Translations under genes and position numbers: made by a program
From: Strigops habroptila
Taxonomy: Eukaryota; Chordata; Aves; Psittaciformes; Psittacidae
Assembly: GCF_004027225.2 (NCBI RefSeq)
Contig: NC_044302.2
Span: 35,541,449 to 35,605,448, forward strand
Length of the DNA: 64,000 nt
Direction: 5' to 3'
In this document: piece by piece, positions 47,825-60,840 of the stretch
Numbering within the stretch: position 1 is the first letter of the stretch
Layout: every line of letters begins with the position of its first letter
Notes under the pieces: model-generated
The model's database searches: none
Seen by the model: only the letters and a program-made list of their open reading frames with translations
What the model was told of the DNA's origin: nothing

Positions 47825-50222
47825 TTATAGAATGGTTTGTGTTGGAAGGGACCTTAAAGCTCATCTAGTTCCAGTCCCCTCCCACGGGCAGGGACACCTT
47901 CCACTGGACCACGTTACTCCAAGCCCCATTCAGCCTGGCCTTGAACACCTAGGGATGAGGCAGCGACAGCTTCTCTGGGCGACCTGTGCTAGTGTCTCAG
48001 CACCCTCACAGTAAAGAATTTTTCTAATGTCTAATCCGAATCTCCCCTCTGTCAGTTTAAAGCTATTCCCCCTTTTCCTGTCACTACAGGCCCTTGTAAA
48101 ATGTCCCTTTCCATATTTTTGTAGCCCCCCTTTATGTGTTGGAAGCTGCTCTAAGATCTCCCAGAGCCTTCTCCAGGCTGAAGAAGCCCAGCTCTCTCAG
48201 TCTGTCTTCATACCAGAGGTGCTCCAGCCCTCAGATCATCTTCACCACCTCCTCTGGACTCACTCGAGCAGGTCCACGTCCCTTTTGTGTTGGGGACACC
48301 AGAACTGCACACAGTACTCCAAGTGAGGTTTCACAAGAGCAGAGTAGAGGGGCAAAATTCCTTCCCTTCAACCTGCTGTCATGCTCCTTTTGATGCAGCC
48401 CAGTATATGTTTGGCTTTCTGGGCTGCGAGTGCACACTGCTGGCTCATGTTGAGCTTCTTGTCAGCCAACACCTCCAAGTCCTCCTCAGGGCTGCTGTCA
48501 ACCCATTCTCCACCCAGCCTGTGTTTGTGCCTGGGTTTGGCCCTACCCAGGTGTAGGACCTTGCACTCGGCTTGGTAGAACTTCATGAGGTTGGCATTGG
48601 CTACCTCTCAGGCATGTCAAGGTCCCACTGGATGGCATCCCTTCCCTCCAGCGTATCCACTGCACCACACAGTTTGGTGTCATCAGCAAACTTGCTGAAG
48701 GTGCATCAAGCCCACTGTCCATGTTGCTGACAAAGATGTTGAACAGCATGGGTCCCAGTACTGACCCCTGAGGAACACCACTCATCACTGATCACTTGGA
48801 TATTGAGCCATTGACCACAACTCTTTGACTCCGACCATCCAGCCAATTCCTTATCCACTGAGTGGTCCATCTGTCAAATCCATGGGTTTCCAATTTAGAG
48901 ACAAGGATGTCATGCAGGACAGTGTCAAATGCCTTGCACAAGTCCAGGTAGATGACGTAAGGCACTCTTTCCCTATCCACCAATGCCATGGCTTCATCAT
49001 AGAAAGCCACCAAATTTGTTAGGCACAATTTGCCCTTAGTGAAGCCATCTTGGCTGTCATCAGTCACCTCCTTATTGTCCATGTGCCTTAGCATAATTTC
49101 CATGAGTATCTGCATCATGATCTTGCCAGGTATTGGTTGAGGTGAGACTGACTGGCCTGTAGTTTCCCAAGTCTTCCTTTTTTCACCTTCTAAAGACTGG
49201 GGTTATGTTCTCCATTTTTCCAGTCAGTGGGAACTTCTCTGGACTGCCATGACTCTTCAAATATGACGCATAGTGGCTTACCCATTTCGTCTGCCAGTTC
49301 CCTCAGGACCTGTGGATGCATCTCATCAGATCCCATGGACTTCAGGTTCCTTAGATCGTCTCAAACCCGATCTACAGTGGGCAGTTCTTCATGCTCCCAG
49401 TCCCTACGCTTGCCTGCTGCGACTTGGGCAGTGTGGCTGGAGTGCTTTCTGGTTAAGACCAAGGCAAAAAAAAGACCAAGTTCCTCATTCTCCATGTCCT
49501 GTATAACTAAGTCTCTCTGTTTGGAGAGGGCCCTCATTTTCCCTAATCTTTTTATCACCAACTTATAGGAGCTTTTCTTCTTGCTGTTAATGTCCCTGGC
49601 CACATTTAATTCTGTCAGGGCTTTAGCTTTCCTAACCTGATCCCTGGCTGCTCTGACTATTTCCCTGTATTCCTCCCAGGCTACCCATCCTTGCTTCCAC
49701 CTCTGTAAGCTGCCTTTTTGTGTTGGAGTTTGTCCAGGAGCTCCTTGTTCATCCACTTAGGCCTCCTAGCATTCTTGCCTGACTTCTTTGTCGGGATGCA
49801 TTGCTCCTGAGCTTGGAGGAGGTGATCCTTGAATATTATCCAACTCTCTTGGGCCTGTCTTCCCTCCAGGGCTCTATCCCTTGGTACTCCACCAAGCAGA
49901 TTCCTCAAGAGGCCATAGTCTGCTCTCCTGAAGTCTAGGGTAATGAGCTTGCTGCACACCCTCCTCACCACCCTGAGGATCTCAAACTTCACCATTTCAT
50001 GGTCAGTGCGGACAAGGCTGCCATCCAGCTTCACAGCATTCATGTCCAGCTTCCCCATTATCCCTTCCTTTTTTGTGACACCAGTTCCAGCATAGCAGCT
50101 GTTCTTATTGGTTCCTCTATCACTTGGAGAAGGAAGTGATATTCAGCGCACTCCAGAAACTCCCCGGATTGCTTATGCCCTGCTGTGTTGTCCCTCCAAC
50201 GGATATCCTCCTATCAGCCATA
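47825..50222 (-). mobile_element. Long CR1 LINE copy, about 2.4 kb
   Basis: It begins with the reverse-complemented CR1 tail (TATAGAATGGTTTGTGTTGG). It contains the 3' UTR, then decayed ORF2 fragments: reverse-transcriptase pieces at 48,543-49,118 (VPQGSVLGPMLFNIFVSNMD-like and [11 protein letters not shown]) and the upstream linker at 49,361-50,058. It is the longest LINE in the window but carries many frame breaks and lacks the endonuclease. Confidence 0.92.
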
Positions 50223-50540
50223 CACTTAGCTGCATCTAAAGGAGCATGGCCAGCAGGTATACAGAGAGGGAAGCGATTCTCCTGCCCTACTCCACTTGTG
50301 AGACCCAGCTTCAGTCCTGCATTCAGCTTGGGGGCCCCCAGCACAAGAGTGATGTGTACCTGCTTGAGTGAGTCCAGAGGAGACCATGAAGATGCTCCAA
50401 GGGCTGGAGTGCTTTCTCTAAGGTGGCAGGCTGAGAGAGTTGGGCTTGTTCAGCCTAAAGAGAAGGCTCCTGGGAGACCTTAGAGCAGCTTCCAGTACCT
50501 AAAGGGGGGCTACAAGAAATCTGAAGAGAGGCTTTTTGCA
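50223..50540 (+). mobile_element. CR1 LINE fragment in opposite orientation
   Basis: Directly abutting the minus-strand CR1, plus-strand CR1 ORF2 3' part starts at about GCATCTAAAGGAGCATGGCC and runs to about AGCTTCCAGTACCTAAAGG. The two form a head-to-head pair. Confidence 0.85.
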
Positions 50541-50544
50541 AGGG

Positions 50545-53500
50545 AATGTAAATTTATTTCTTTTTCATTCTTTTTTTCTTTCAGTCTGTCTGCCTTGTAC
50601 ATTCAGCAGACCAGATTTCTCAGTCATGTACCCACAATGTCCAGTACAGAATGCTTCCTGAAACAAGTAATATTTCCACATGTATCATAAGGGCAGCATC
50701 TTTTTGGCTGCTTGAATTTGCAAGAGATGTCAGGGTTATCAGAGGAGGGCAGAGGTGATGGAAGTCAGGTTTTACAGCTTCTCTGTGTTATTCTGGCTGT
50801 GGATAAAGAACATGACTCATGTTAGAGCTTGAAGAGAACAAAGAAGTATTATAGAAGTTCACAGACTGTGGCATTCTAGCCGGTTTGGACTCAGAATGTG
50901 GAGCCCATGGGAATGATGTACACCTGAGAGTTTTTTATGAAGTTTACCACTGAGATTTAAGAAAATTCTTTGTACCATAGAATGATTAACTTCTGGTGAT
51001 ATGGTTCTCAAGAACCCATTACTCCCAGTTTCTTGAATGGATCTGAAGCAGTGCCAAATCCCTCAAATTCCAATGTAATATACAATAAACCTCTGAGCTT
51101 ACAGGTCTCACTGTAACTAATTTAGAAGATCTTAAAGAATCATTTTTTGAACCAAGACATTAGAAATAAAAATATGAGCAAGTCAGTAGTTGTGGACCTG
51201 CCTCAGTAGAAGGAACAGTAGGTAGAGAACTTTCCTGTTGGATCAGAGCAAAGGTCTCTCAAAACTAGTGTCCTGTCTCCTGCAAAGGGTCTAGCAAACA
51301 GGTCAGGTATGAAAGGATCCTTTTGAGCACATCATGCCGGCTTTCAAAGAGATGGCTATTTAGATACTTCATGACCCAGCTGTATTATAACAGTTGTGTC
51401 CAATACTCTCTGACAGACTTGTTTGCTCTCTGTGAGTTTATCTAATCTCTTTTAGAACCCATTTATCCCTTCACAACATCCTGTAGTAATGAGAACTACA
51501 ATTTAATTAAATACTAAGGGAAAGAATTTATTTTCTGTTTGTATACTCCAGACCTGCTATCTTCTAATGCTGTATACCCCTCCTACTTCTTTAATGTGAG
51601 AAATAATAATTGTGCTTTAGTTCTTCATGCTTTGCTGCCACAGAGCAGTTGTGAAATGGTTTCTACTTGTGGAGAAGATACTTCATTTTGCTGAGTCACA
51701 TGTATGTTTTTTTCACTGACATAAGAGAACTTGCTTTGGGCACAGATGTTTTAATCTCTGTGCACAAGATTTGTTCACAAACCTTGTAATATTTGTAAAG
51801 GAGGGTCCTTCTCTCTTTCTTTCTTTTTCTCTTTCGTCCCTTTGTTCTTTCTGTCTGCCTGTCTTTCTGTCTTTGTCTTGATGTAATCAGGAGAAAAAAA
51901 ACCCATGCTTTTTCTCAAACAGACCATTCTACTGAGAGCAGAAACAGGAAGCTAATTTTTGCAGACAATTTCTGTTTAATGCTGTTGACATAATATTTGA
52001 ATTCTGGATTATCTCATTAAATGTGTTAATGCAGTTTGTTATATCATATGCAGATGTGTTTCAAGTCTACCTGGAACACTTCAATGATTTCCTTCTGAAA
52101 ATAGTCTTTAGATGTTAGTGATACCCCACCTCCTTTATTCTTTTGTCTTTTCCTAGTTATCACCACTATTTCAGGAGTGTTTGACTATTCTTAAAGCTGG
52201 TTCCAGTCTTACACCTTCTTGTTCTTAGCCTTTTATTTTGTCCTAATTTTTTCCTGACTCAAAACTGTGAGCAACTTTTTGCCATTAATAACTTCTTCTG
52301 AAATAAAAAATTATTTCCACTTGCTAGTGGATGCAAGTGGGTATTTCATCTGGTACTTCCTGTGTTATTCCTTCAACCAAGACATCAAGGGTGATATCTG
52401 GTAATATTTGTCAAAAGTTGTTGCTTACAAGTGGTAAGACACATTACAATTGGATTTGATAAATCTGGCTTCATGTTACCTGCAAGAACTTACTTTAGCT
52501 GATTGGCATTCTAATGGCATATGCAACAGAGTGTGAGGAAAGTCATTAGCTGGATTAAGGGATATAGTCATTGTTAACCTTAGGTATTCTTCCAAGGAGG
52601 ACAACTACTGAAGGTTTTACCATTCTTACACAAAGCCAAGCCTGTTTTAGGCTAGCTCTGTCCAGGAGCTTTCTGTTACGATTCTCCGTGCTACTGTGTG
52701 TCACCCCACTGCTCCCAGCTTCTTAAGTCTGTTACTCACCTGTGCCTACCTGTGTTCAACTCCTGCACACAGCAATCCTGTCAAGCTAGGTCTCAGTACT
52801 TCCACTGTTTTATTTTGACTGTGTTATGCTTTCCAGACTGATTTGGTACAGGGTTGTTTTGATACCATACTGGTTAGTTGGACCTTGTTCCCTGAATTTG
52901 TTGCTGGCTGGAGTCAAAGTCTGAAGAGTGGAAGCTTTCTCCTCTTTGAGCCATAATAAGCCTTCACTGCAATCTTTACTTTCCTTTTTCTTTCAGGTTA
53001 AAACAGAGGTATTACAAGGAAAAACATGTAGATGCGAAGTGAGAGTAAATGGATGCAAATATTTACACATTGTTCAGAAGCCAGCACAGACCGCTGACTT
53101 GAAGCACTTGAACACTTAGTATGTGTCACATTTAACTCTTGCTTCTTGAAAATAAATGTTAGGAAAAGTCTTCGGTCCGTGCACACCATGGTAATGCAAG
53201 TGCCATTGTCCCAGAGTAAGGAAACTGGAAGAGAACTTATTTGTACTCACGAAAGCCAAAGTATTTGTTGCCATATTTGAACTCTGTTGATGAGCTGTGT
53301 TGAAGGAGTTTAGCATTGTTTAAAGAGCATCAATATATAAGTAGTTTCTCCTTTGGAATATTGACATCAGCAGATGTTTCTGAGCATGTTATATTAGCAT
53401 ATCAGTCTTTTCAGCACATCACTAGTTGTAAAATTTGTGCTTAAGAATTACTTGTTTGATGAAAACAAGTAATTAAAAAAATCCTTTTTTAAAAAATTAC

Positions 53501-54875
53501 CCTTTTAGAAATGAGGAATTCAATCAGAGCCTTACTTGACTTTAGTGCAAGGAGTCTGCTTTACTTTTTTTGTGAGATTGTGGTATGTGTTAAGAGGAGA
53601 ATAAAATGCTGTTGTTAAATGTCCTTAGCACCTATGCTTTTTTTTAGTGGCACTCTCTGGAAGACACCTTTTCTCCGCTGATGTGTGTACTGCCTGTTCA
53701 CAAAACAGCCATGTGGCTTAGTGTGGGTATATACTATTGCCCCGACTCGCTAGTGTGTTAAAAGGGCTGATGTGCTGGCTCTGTGAGTGTTTGCATGTGC
53801 CAGTGTTAAGGGCCATCCCCCTGAAGGATCAGACTACCTTGGCAATTGACAGTTACTCTAATTACCCATAGAATAAATCAGAATAAGATAGAGTAAAATA
53901 ATGTATTTGTAGAATCCTCACTCAATTGCTATGTTTGTAAAAGCTATGGAAATAAACTTGACTACTTAAATTAGGACCAGAGGATTCCTTCATCCTGTGT
54001 TAGCCTGTAGCCAGGTTGCCTTACAGTTACGTATCTAAAGATCTAGCGCTTACTGTCTCTTGAGTTGTCTCATGTTGGTCTCAGAATACCACATGTATTT
54101 AGCAACTCCTCCCATCCATTAGGACCCCAAACTTTCCTTGAGGGTTATTCAGATTCAAAAAGATTTTGTAAACTTGGCTCACTAAAGGAGTGGTTATGAC
54201 ATTCCTTCCTTAAAGCCAGCAATGTTCCTTCGTACTTTGGAAACATTAACATCTCTTTGGCATGGCAGGAACTGAAAAGCCATCAACCTGTTGTAATGCA
54301 ATATGTCCCTTCCTGTCACATAGGGCAAAGTGTAAAGCCCAGGTAGATGTGTTCTCAGAGTGTGCCAGGTTACATTTTCTGTTGAACATAAAATTTGATC
54401 ACACAGGGTTATGCAGCTGGTTGTTGTTCACATTTGAGATTAACCTTCATATTTGCCCATTGCTTTGGGTTGATGAAAGCGTGAGCGATGACTGCCCAAT
54501 TCTCTTTGAAGAATTCAATTTCAACAAGATCAACATAAGCTATTTCAGCAGTGCTTACATCAGTATCAATTGAGATTATTTATTCATGAGGCTAGAATAA
54601 ACAGCATCATCTGTACAAAAATCCCTGCAGCTCCTTTCATGTTGATGGCTGAGGATGACATCCTACTGGTGTATACGGAAAGAGCAGAAATACATGATGC
54701 CTTTTTTTGCTTCAGTCTTCACAGGCAAAGTCTGCTGCTTTTTCTGTGGGTAAGAGCATCATTTCTGAAGGTGAGTGGCTGCCTACAATGGAGGAGCAAT
54801 GGGTTAGAACGGCTTTAGAGCACAGTGCTCTTAAGTCACCTTATAACCATGGCACTGCATGAGCCTTACACACAA
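50545..54875. other. Intergenic DNA, no supported gene
   Basis: AT-rich with a CT-rich low-complexity patch at about 51,806-51,880. The frame 52,928-53,119 contains a good-looking acceptor (CTTTTTCTTTCAG at about 52,985-52,997) followed by 40 codons to a stop, but no partner exon or similarity was found. Mammalian CAMK4 would be expected downstream of WDR36; no kinase exon was seen. Confidence 0.45.
51806..51880 (+). repeat. CT-rich low-complexity tract
   Basis: TTCTCTCTTTCTTTCTTTTTC-type pyrimidine sequence, then CTGTCTGCCTGTCTTTCTGTC. Confidence 0.85.
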
Positions 54876-54889
54876 GTCTAGTTTAATAG

Positions 54890-55200
54890 CATTGCCTATC
54901 AGCGATAAAAAAAAGTGTAATCAAGGAGGTCCCTGACAACTGGATTGAGGCTGTTGTCCCCTTTTTTAAAAAAGGTGAAGTGAAGGGTCTAGGGAAGTAC
55001 TGGTTGATCAAACTTATCTCAGTCTCCAAAAAATCATGGACCATGTGCTGCATGTACTTTTGGAATCCATCTCCAGCACGCAAAGAGCAAGGTGATGAAG
55101 AACAATCACCTGAGAGTCATGATGGCAAATCATGCTTGACCAAGGTGGTTGTCTTCTAGGAGGAAATGTCTGGTTAGGTGGACAAAGGAAGAGCCATGAA
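54890..55200 (+). mobile_element. Degraded CR1 LINE internal fragment
   Basis: Segments such as ACAACTGGATTGAGG, GTACTGGTTGATCAAACTTATCTC and a GTGATGAAGAACAATCACCTG block follow the CR1 reverse-transcriptase region in order, with many indels. It may belong to the same insertion as the next CR1 piece at 55,372, with an internal deletion. Confidence 0.55.
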
Positions 55201-55371
55201 TTTAATGATGAAAATTCAGTGCAAGTATAAACTATGTAATTGCTTAATAGTCTATTATTAAACACTGCACATTGCTACTATTAAAGTCAACAGGCAAGCT
55301 GTCAGTTAAGGTTTTGCAAATTTTGGTGCTTGTTCATTGCATTCTGCTTGCCAATGTACCTTTTGTACTGC

Positions 55372-55668
55372 TGAGGAGGGACTCTGTTAGCGACTGTAGT
55401 GATAGGATAAGGGCTGATGGGTTCAAACTTAAACAGGGGAAGTTCAGGTCACATATAAGGAAGAAGTTCATTACTGCGAGGGTGGTGAGGCACAGGAACA
55501 GGTTGGCCAAGGAAGTTGTGAATGTTCTATCCCTGGCAGTGTTCAAAGCCAGGCTGGACAGAGTCTTGGGTGACATGGTTTAGTGTGTAGTCTCTCTTCC
55601 CATGGCAGGGTGTTGGAACTAGACCTTAAGGTCCTTTCCAACCCTAACTATTCTATGATTCTATAACT
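55372..55668 (+). mobile_element. CR1 LINE 3' end
   Basis: ORF2 C-terminus ([31 protein letters not shown]), the short 3' UTR, and the diagnostic tail CTATTCTATGATTCTATAA. Confidence 0.93.
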
Positions 55669-55669
55669 G

Positions 55670-58600
55670 GCTTATGGGTGGTACTGGGTCTGTAGCATAG
55701 AGGTGTGAATTACTTTTGCAGTAAGCCAGTATCATTTGCATTACAGAAATCAATTTAGTCACATTATAATTATGCCCAATGCATTATTATTTTGTTAAAT
55801 ATCCCATAGCAAAGAATCTCGATAAATTAGATGCAGCAATGTTGAATAATACTACTGGCATTTGAGAGATTTGCAATGAGATGTAGAAGAATTAGACTCC
55901 CAAATGAGTTGAAAGTATTTCAAGTGGATGTCTGATAAGAAAAAATATTCCAAAATTGGTGAGTGCCACAACACATTTGACAGTTATACAAGTTTTTGAT
56001 TTTATCCCAGAAGGTTTTATTCTTACGTATCATGAGAATTATATATTATGTCCCCTGCTGCAGCCATAGATCATTCTTGTTTTTATAATAGCTTCTACAG
56101 CCTGACTATTTTATAGCCATTCGGTAACACAGTTTTTGCTTGAGCAAAGACCCTGTTCCTAGGGTACACTTAGTCTGGGAATGGTGAGAGGTCCAAGAAA
56201 TGCTGTTAAGGGAGACTGTAAAAGCATGTAGCCAGCTGAGAAAGAGACACAAAGTGTGGTTGTCTAAGGGAAAAGGTAGTGTCTAGAAATGTATTTCTGG
56301 AGCAAGAGTCTGCTGCTTAGGATTGGGGCCAGTAGAAATCTCAAAATTGTAAAAGAAACAGACTGGGATGTAGAGCTGGGGACTTGCTGCAATTAAATCT
56401 TACTCCTTAGCAAGGACAATGCCTGAGGTGTTACAAAGAACCTGTGCAGTCACAAGTGAGAAATATTGTCAGTCCTCAGGAAGAGGATGAACCCCAGTAC
56501 AGTGTTGCTTGGTCCAGGAGAGGATATCCTCTCTAGTGATGCTGTCCCCTTTGCAGCATCTCTCATAATAATTAATGAAAACATCAGAGCAGATACCTGA
56601 ATACCAGAGCAGGAGTTATGACCAAAAAAATGCTTGGAAGAGAGGAACATGGAGCCTATTTTTACACAAAAGGAATAGGAGGCAGTGGAGTAACACAATT
56701 GTGTGCAGTGACTCTGCAGGGAAACAAGGATCTGACTGCTGAAAGCTGATAGTAGGTAGAAACCAGCATTCACATGTTCCTCCTTTTCCCTGCCTAGCAG
56801 TGGAAGCATTGTGGCCGTGCTGTAGAAGCCCTCTTTTCCTTTACAGCAAGGTGACTGCAAGATCTTGCCTTTATGCCTGACATAGTTCCTGTGGGCAGTT
56901 CAGCTTAGACAGGGTGACAGAGTCCAGAAGTGGCCCCAGCTGGCTAATGTTAAACATTATCGTATGCATGATAATACACAAGTTGCAAGATGTCTCCTGG
57001 CCTTCCTTAGGGGGTCAAACAGGAATGATTTCCTCATAAACACAGGAGCCAAAGCTGGAATTCAGCCTTTGAGAGAGCAGTAGCTTGTTTTCTGTATAAG
57101 TTGGGATTCATGTCTGTGTGTTATGATTGCCAGTGTCAAGATCTTATAGGGCAACAGAAAGAAACGATGTAGTAGGCGAATACAAAGATATTGTCAAAGC
57201 ATTTCCTTGATAAAATTACGTGAAAAATGTATGGATCTTTCCTCAACAGAAACCTATTAGTGAGATAGACTGAATGTTTCTAAGGGTTGTAAAGATGCTG
57301 CTTATAGCATACACGTATGAAACAGACTATTTTGACATGACTGAGGAGGTGCTGTTCTGGCCCATGCCATTTCCTTTCATGCTGAAAGAAGACGCTTTGA
57401 AAAATTTACTAACTTATTTCAAGAACCACAACACAGCTCAGATACTCATTCCTCAGCTTATATATCATCTTGATATGTTGGAGGAGGAAATCCTGGAGAC
57501 CCAGATCATTACAGATATTACCAGTAATCTTAACCTTGAACTCTTATCACCCCAATCCATTTAAATCTCTGGACTAAGAAACACAGATAGAACTCTGGGA
57601 TTAGCAGAAGTCGGCCCTGTAGGTTGATATGCAACACAAACATGGACTATGACCCCTTTGGTGTGCCTGGCCAGCCTAAACAGAAACATAATGAAGTGAC
57701 TGTGACATCAGATGAAAATGGTTCACATAAGATGAATCTAACCTCATTTGAATTAATCTGGCAAGAGCTGTGGGCTGGTGGCTAAGAGTGGAGTGTTCAT
57801 GTTAAGCTGAATGCTGCTGCTGGAGAAGGAGCCAAACCCAAAATGTGGTGGTTAGAATATTCTTACCATTTTAGTGTGCTTCATCAGCAAGAGGCTGGTT
57901 ACAACAGCACTCTGAAGTACAGCTTTATACGCTAGTCTAGGTTTGTTGTTCTTGTGATTTAAATACTGTTTTAAATACCGGTTACAGTCCTAAAAGAGAT
58001 ACTATGGTCTGGGTAACTACTAACCTGTGTTAGCTCTCTGCTTTTAATAACTGACAGCCCCAAGTGAACTGTCAATTAAAATTACAGATTCCTGTTGATC
58101 AGAGATATCTACAGTGAATCTCTAGCCACTGACAAGAAACAGGCTTCTATGCTACCAGACAGTCTGCTGTAATAACAGGAAAAAAATATTTTTAATCATA
58201 AGCCATAAATGAATTTTCTGCTGTCTTTGAGTATGTTGTTTTGCAAAGGGATTGGGGTAAAAGCTTTAAACAGGAGACTTTTGAAAAGCTCATGAAAACA
58301 CGTTTCCTAAATAAAGTCCTTGAATCTTAATCACTCAGGATTGAGAACTACATTCAGAAAAGCTAAGTAACTGTTTTATGTGCATTGGAGAATATTACCT
58401 GAAATAATTAATTGCCTGTAAATACAAAAGTATGTTCTGGTCTCTGCTATTCTGTTGAAATAAGTCTTACACAGCCATAGGCTTTTTGCCTCTCATGAAT
58501 ATTAATCTCACTAAGTACCAGAAATATGTATAGAAAGCGACAGACGAACGACAATAGATTTTAAATCTAACAAAATATAAAATTCTGTGCTTAAGAGAAT

Positions 58601-59835
58601 TGTATAATTTTCTTCCTTTTCCATTTAGCTTTTACTTTTTTCCCAAAAGATACTCTGAAGATCTTCTTCTTAACTATAGCTATCATCCTCCCCAAACCAG
58701 AAAAGCAAAGGTTTACTATACTTAATTGATGACCTTTCCAATTATTTCTGCCAATCATGTCTCAATTTCAGTGCAATTATTTTTGCAGTATTCACCCCGC
58801 TGCTTCCATATATCATCTACATTTTAAGAGCTGAATAAAACATTGTGGACACATATCGTTAATTCAGCCTTTTACAACTATGTTCCATATTTCTAAACAA
58901 GGTTCTCTCTTCATATTGCTTAGTTATGCTTTTCTCCTTTAATTAAAAGGGAGAGTGTCTTACTAAAATGACAGGATTGTTCCTCAGATTGTAGTAAGAT
59001 AAAGAAAAATCTGATTTGTTCAATTAATCTCTTTAATTTACGCTCTAGGATTCTAACTGCAACAATTACCCTTTATTGCAGTTGTCTTCTATTCCTGTTG
59101 GAGACTGACTTGAAAGGCAAGTGCTTCTTCTCCCATTGCTATTTTGTTAGCAACCACATTCCGAAGAGCTAATTCTCAGTCTGAGCAGCATCCACCCATT
59201 TTATAATGTTGGTGATAACTTCTGCTTGCTCAATGGGATATTGTTTCATCCAGAGACTTAAAGTGCTTGACTTGGATAAATTTAGCTTGACAGCAACCCA
59301 TGAATATAGGTGTTATCAGAAATGTGTGATTTGTAGAGAAATGGACCTTGTAGCACAGTACTAGGTAGAAATATCTGTATGTTGTCATGTAGGAGTGTTA
59401 ACTAGAGTAGATGTTGGGTTCCCATTTGTGGCTTCTGGGCCTAGCTTGGTGGTAGCTTGCCATTTCTTGCTTTTTCCATCATGCCATCTTGATACATCTA
59501 TCCTCTCTCAAGTGAGCAAAAAGATCAGAAATTGTACAGAAGAATTCTAACTCTTGGTTCTTTGTCCTACCAGTATTAGCCCTCTCTTGAGAAAGTTGGA
59601 GGAAGGGGAGTGATGAAAATCAAGATTTCTGCATTCATGCTAAACTGGATGACAAGGGCAAATCCCATCTTTTAGTTTCCATGTTGTGATCTATGGTTTT
59701 GAGATGTTTTCGTGAAAGGTGCTGCTCGAGCGTTTTACCTAGGAGTTCCTAATAACTCATCCTACTTTCATGTCTGGCAAAAGCCTTCAGTGCTCACCTG
59801 TATTAACTCTGATCAGCACTTTTCATTTACAGGGG
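55670..59835. other. Intergenic DNA with one unexplained ORF
   Basis: No repeat of known family or splice-supported gene was recognised except the open frame at 57,274-57,564, listed separately. Other frames, such as minus 56,450-56,860, look like chance. Confidence 0.45.
57274..57564 (+). other. Unrecognised 96-codon ORF, possible gene remnant
   Basis: ATG to TAA, with a stop codon immediately before the ATG. The peptide starts MFLRVVKMLLIAYTYETDYF and has a hydrophobic-aromatic middle (EVLFWPMPFPFMLKED), followed by what looks like two amphipathic helices rich in L, I and E (for example IPQLIYHLDMLEEEILETQI). Composition is more protein-like than that of neighbouring chance frames. I recognise no family; no flanking splice sites or poly(A) tail decide between a small gene, an exon and a retrocopy remnant. 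Low confidence that it is coding. Confidence 0.2.
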
Positions 59836-59840
59836 AAAAA

Positions 59841-60200
59841 GAATCATAGAATCACGGTTTGGGTTTGAAGGAACCTTGAAGATCATCTAGTTCCAACACC
59901 CTGCCACGAGCAGGGACACCTTCCACTAGAGCAGGTTGCTCCAAGCCCTGTCCAACCTGGCCTTGAGCACTGCCAGGGATGGGGCAGCCACAACTCCCTC
60001 AGCAATCTGTTCCAGTGCCTCACCCCCTCATAGGGAAGAATTTTTTCCTGATATCTAATCTAAATCTCCCCTCTTTCAGCTTAAAGCCATCCCTCCTTGT
60101 CCTGTCCTTACAGGCTCTTGTAAAATGTCCCTCTCCAGATTTCTTGTAGACCTCCTTTATGTATAGAAAGGCTGCTCTAAGGTTCCCCTGGAGCCTCAGA
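59841..60200 (-). mobile_element. CR1 LINE 3' fragment
   Basis: Starts GAATCATAGAATCACGGTTTG (reverse-complemented tail) and continues through the 3' UTR to about GGAGCCTCAG; 5'-truncated. Confidence 0.92.
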
Positions 60201-60840
60201 TATAGATATCTTAGATATCTTAGAAATAGAGTGATATATCACTGTTATGCAAAATAATTTACTTACCCAGCCAAATGCTTACAGCCCTACTCCAACTCAA
60301 GACAATTTATTTCTAGCAAGAATAAAAGAATACTAAATGATCAAGTCTGGCTCCTAATAAGACCGGTTTATATAATAGTGTTCATATTTGTAGATGGCTA
60401 GATAGCAACCTCTGTGTTTGATTCTACCCAGAAAGAAAACGAATGAGAAATTGCTCTGTGAATTCAAATCACTAAAGTCATGTGAGTCATTGCGTTGTCA
60501 TGTGAGTGCTGACAAATCTAGTCATAATGTTGTTAAAAGCTGTCCCCTCATTTTCTCCTTTTCCCCTGTGAAGACTACTATCTGGATAGCCAAAGTGATA
60601 GTAAAGTATGTGTCGGTGTCTCTCAGCCATTTCACTCTTTTTACATTCAGTGAAGTGAAGTTTACATTTAAAGAATGGGGGAAAAGAGCTAACAATAATT
60701 ATAGCTGTGCATTTACCTCCCTTCCTGTGCTGAGGGGCCCTGACTATTTGCTTTAGAGCCCACACATCATATCCCTGAAATTCATACAGTGAAGGGTTGT
60801 AAATGTACATGGAGGAGCAACAAAAATGCAAGAAGATATG
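60201..60840. other. Intergenic spacer
   Basis: Starts with a short ATATCTTAGATATCTTAG patch, then ordinary AT-rich DNA; open frames on both strands overlap (60,418-60,831) and look fortuitous. Confidence 0.5.
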
